A stretch of DNA of 42,671 nucleotides, from the NCBI GenBank assembly GCA_003241645.1, contig QFOX01000008.1, positions 1 to 42,671 of the forward strand, read 5' to 3'. Source of the stretch: Azospirillum brasilense. Lineage in GTDB: Bacteria > Pseudomonadota > Alphaproteobacteria > Rickettsiales > UBA3002. The translations under genes were made by a program, and so were the position numbers. The notes beneath the pieces are model-generated. The model was given only the letters and a program-made list of their open reading frames with translations. It ran no database searches and was not told the origin of the DNA. This document shows, piece by piece, positions 40,280 to 42,671 of this stretch (position 1 is its first letter; the number at the start of each line of letters is the position of its first letter).

Positions 40280-40327
40280 CTAAGTAGTTCCTTTTCTTTA
40301 TGGATTATTTACAAGCGAACGGTAAGC

Positions 40328-42343
40328 ATGCCTTTAACCAACAGATCGAAAACCATGACATCGTCCAACCAAGATATTGTGCTCGCATGCCTGACCAGTG
40401 GCAGTCAGGACGCATCGATCCTGCGCATGGCGCAGCGCCATGCGCGTGCGCGCTCGACGCCATGGTACGCCGTGTACCTTGAGCTGTGGGACGACCAGAA
40501 AGAAAACCGCGCCCATGCGCGCAATCGTGTGCTCGAACAGGTGGCGCTGGCCGAACGTATGGGCGCGACGACCTTTGTTACCAGAGCGGCCGACTACACC
40601 CGCGGCATTCAGGAAGCGTTGAGTGAATGTGGCCGCCGGCAGCTTTGCCCCGTGCTGATGGTGGCTGGTGGGGCGACCATGAATTCGCCGCTGCAGGTGC
40701 GCCGCGCGGTTGCCAGCCTGCAGGAGCAGTGCGAGCAGAAACTCGAATTGATGCTGATTGAACCTACGGATGTGCCGCATAAGCGCCTTAGCTGGCTGGA
40801 GCGCCTGCATATGCGCCGCTTGACGCCGAAAGCGGCGTTGTATGCGCTGATTGCCGTGGGCGTCGCGTATGGGGTGGATAGGGTGCTGCATGTGCTGATG
40901 CCGGAGAGTGTGGGCGCGCTGGCGCATACGCACAGCTTCCTGATCTACATGATCACCTGCGCCATCGTGGCCGGGCGTTTCGGGCTTCTGCCGGGCATGA
41001 TCGCGGCGGTCGCCAGCTTCCTCAGCATCAAGATGCTGATCATTCCGCCGCTGTTCAGCCTGCAGGATGCCAATATCACCGACACCGTGAACCTTTCTTT
41101 ATTCCTGATCGCCGCATCGATCGTGAGCCTTGTGAACAGCCAGGTGCACGCCGAGGCCGAGGCATCGGAGATCAACGAATGGCGCATGCAGGCGCTGCTG
41201 CAGGTCTATAAAATTGCGCTGCATGCGCGTTCGCGCAACGAAGCGCTGGCCGAGCTGCATGCCAACCTCAAGCAGTTCCTGCGTGCGGAAATCGCAGTGT
41301 ACATGCCGTCGCTGGTCATGCCGAACCTGCAGGCCGTGTGGCCGCAGGAGCCGACCCTGAACGACGAGGACCTGGCCATCCTGAACCAGACATGGGAAGA
41401 AGTGCTCAATGGCAGCGACCATGATGCCAGCAACCCGCAGACCGGCTGGCGGTTCGAGCCGCTGACCTCGGCCAATGGCGAGATCGGCATGCTGGCGCTT
41501 CGCGTACCCGCGACGGAAGCGACGGATGTGCATTTCAGCCGCTACCTGCACATGGTGGCGGAGCTGGTGGCGTCGATCCTCGAGAAGATCGAATCGACCG
41601 ATATGAAGGAAGAAACGCGCGTGCGCGACGAGCGCGAGAAGCTGCGCACCAGCCTGCTTTCCAGCGTTTCGCATGACCTGAAAACGCCGCTGGCGGCCAT
41701 TCTCGGCTCGCTCAGCGTGCACCGCTCCATGTACGACAAGCTGCCGGAGCCGCAACGCCGCGAATTGACGGATGCGGCCCTTGCCGAGGCACAGCGGCTG
41801 GATAGTTTCATCACCAATATTCTTGATCTGGCGAAGATCGAATCCGGCGCGGTGAAATTCAAACGCCAGTGGCAACCGGCCGATGACCTCGTCAGCCGCG
41901 TTAAAAAGCGCATGCGCATGCGCTTTGAGAACCATCAGCTGGTGCTCAGCCCATCCGCGCTGGATTACGAAGTGGAGCTTGATCCGGTCACCAGCGAACA
42001 GGCCTTGCTGAACGTGCTGGACAACGCCATTAAATACACCGATGCGGGTAGCACCATCGAAGTCAGTATGGACACGGATGAGCGCTATTTCCGCCTGCAG
42101 GTGCGCGACCATGGGCGTGGCATTGCCGATGAGGACCATGAGCGCATCTTCGATAAATATACCCGCCTGCAGCGGCAGGACCATCAGGTGGCGGGTACCG
42201 GGCTTGGCCTGGCGCTGGCCCGTGCCGTGATGCGCGGGCAGGGCGGCGACATTACGGTTGCCACCCACCCCGAGGGCGGTGCCATCTTTACGCTGTGCTG
42301 GCCGCACTGGCGCACGGCTGGCAAGGTCAGCAAGACCGCATAA
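40328..42343 (+). CDS. KdpD-like sensor histidine kinase without the KdpD N-terminal module
   Basis: 671 residues. It has an N-terminal universal-stress-like domain (about 15-145, DIVLACLTSGSQDASILRMAQRHA). A DUF4118 four-helix membrane block (about 168-275, ending SIVSLVNSQV) is followed by a GAF-like region (about 290-430). HisKA (LLSSVSHDLKTPLAAILGSLSVH) and HATPase (LNVLDNAIKYTD, DHGRGIADEDHERIFDKYTR, GTGLGLALARAVMRGQGG) follow. This is the KdpD order minus the N-terminal Walker-A KdpD domain. KdpD senses K+ and turgor and phosphorylates KdpE. No kdpFABC or kdpE is in the window. The start could also be ATG 40355. Confidence 0.88.
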   Translation: MPLTNRSKTMTSSNQDIVLACLTSGSQDASILRMAQRHARARSTPWYAVYLELWDDQKENRAHARNRVLEQVALAERMGATTFVTRAADYTRGIQEALSECGRRQLCPVLMVAGGATMNSPLQVRRAVASLQEQCEQKLELMLIEPTDVPHKRLSWLERLHMRRLTPKAALYALIAVGVAYGVDRVLHVLMPESVGALAHTHSFLIYMITCAIVAGRFGLLPGMIAAVASFLSIKMLIIPPLFSLQDANITDTVNLSLFLIAASIVSLVNSQVHAEAEASEINEWRMQALLQVYKIALHARSRNEALAELHANLKQFLRAEIAVYMPSLVMPNLQAVWPQEPTLNDEDLAILNQTWEEVLNGSDHDASNPQTGWRFEPLTSANGEIGMLALRVPATEATDVHFSRYLHMVAELVASILEKIESTDMKEETRVRDEREKLRTSLLSSVSHDLKTPLAAILGSLSVHRSMYDKLPEPQRRELTDAALAEAQRLDSFITNILDLAKIESGAVKFKRQWQPADDLVSRVKKRMRMRFENHQLVLSPSALDYEVELDPVTSEQALLNVLDNAIKYTDAGSTIEVSMDTDERYFRLQVRDHGRGIADEDHERIFDKYTRLQRQDHQVAGTGLGLALARAVMRGQGGDITVATHPEGGAIFTLCWPHWRTAGKVSKTA

Positions 42344-42466
42344 CCACCACAGATCGGCGAATAGCGCGGCACGGCCCGGTGTAGGGGCCGCCGTGTTTTG
42401 CTACGTGCGCGGGCGAGGGAGAGGGCGCAAGGCACGCATGCCGGCGCGGGAATCAGCATAAAAAAA

Positions 42467-42491
42467 GAGGCCGTGCGTGGGGCACGGCCTC
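42467..42491 (-). terminator. Rho-independent terminator for the minus-strand gene
   Basis: GAGGCCGTGC pairs perfectly with GCACGGCCTC around 5 bases. The plus-strand A-run at 42460-42466 is the U-tract on the minus strand. Confidence 0.88.
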
Positions 42492-42518
42492 CTTGGATCG
42501 TGGTTCGACGACCAGCGC

Positions 42519-42671
42519 TTAGCGCCAGACCGGCTTACCAAGATTCACATCGTCGCTGGTGGTCATGCCACCCACGGCGGCACCGGCAGCACCACCGAGT
42601 ACGGCACCCGCGCCACCATGGCCCACGGTGCTGCCCACGACGGCGCCGGTCACGGCACCAATGGCAGCGCC
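42519..42671 (-). CDS. Glycine-zipper protein, C-terminal part (cut by window edge)
   Basis: The last 50 codons read GAAIGAVTGAVVGSTVGHGG...GGAAGAAVGGMTTSDDVNLGKPVWR then TAA. Repeated GxxxG spacing (GAxxG, GGxxG) is the glycine-zipper 2TM motif of small envelope proteins and lipoproteins such as the OmpA-linked YMGG type. The start lies outside the window. A strong terminator follows. Confidence 0.85.
   Translation of the reverse strand, partial: GAAIGAVTGAVVGSTVGHGGAGAVLGGAAGAAVGGMTTSDDVNLGKPVWR

Overview
The window is about 62-65% GC over most of its length and carries a gene order typical of Alphaproteobacteria: xerD facing an aroK-aroB-CNNM/CorC operon whose start and stop codons overlap, followed by a short DUF6898-type protein. 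I place it in Alphaproteobacteria but cannot name the family or genus. No rRNA, CRISPR array or intact IS element is visible.

Region 1 (1-11.8 kb), chromosomal backbone: the tail of an Ala/Pro-rich gene; a B12-dependent (class II) ribonucleotide reductase homologue in which the catalytic thiyl-radical cysteine is replaced by alanine; xerD; a Pro/Ala-rich anchored protein; aroK, aroB and a CBS-domain CorC-like protein; a DUF6898-like protein; a 555-residue protein with a compositionally foreign 3' end; and an amino-acid permease.

Region 2 (11.8-23.9 kb), a genomic island of clearly lower GC. It sits inside the anticodon loop of a tRNA-Thr(CGT) gene. The 5' half of the tRNA is at 11786-11823 and the 3' half at 23898-23942, and their acceptor stems pair perfectly with each other across 12 kb. 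The island carries a different, complete tRNA-Thr(CGT) at 23669-23744 that can replace the broken one. Inside are a tyrosine integrase, a stretch of consecutive hairpins with a possible leader ORF, an AlpA-like regulator, a truncated RepB-type primase, a DUF2026 protein, a full copper-resistance cluster (multicopper oxidase CopA, CopB, a cupredoxin-CusF fusion, Met/Cys-rich proteins, DUF3147, a MerR-family regulator with a readable operator, and a YHS-domain P1B ATPase), a truncated hsdR and two small genes. Short repeats matching the att region flank the copper cluster, suggesting modular assembly.

Region 3 (24-31.3 kb): a secreted protein of unknown function, a PilJ-type sensor kinase with its CheY-like partner, a large RTX protein whose N-terminal domain looks like a family-12 glycoside hydrolase, a DMT-family exporter and a short-chain dehydrogenase.

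Region 4 (31.3-42.7 kb): a Kef/YbaL-type antiporter, a Y-family DNA polymerase, a hybrid sensor kinase, and a group of small envelope or stress genes (entericidin-like lipoprotein, LpxR-like lipid A deacylase, a DUF883 protein, a 23-residue membrane peptide and others). These are followed by a KdpD-like sensor kinase without kdp genes nearby and the end of a glycine-zipper protein. An EcfG-like promoter ahead of the entericidin gene hints at general-stress control.
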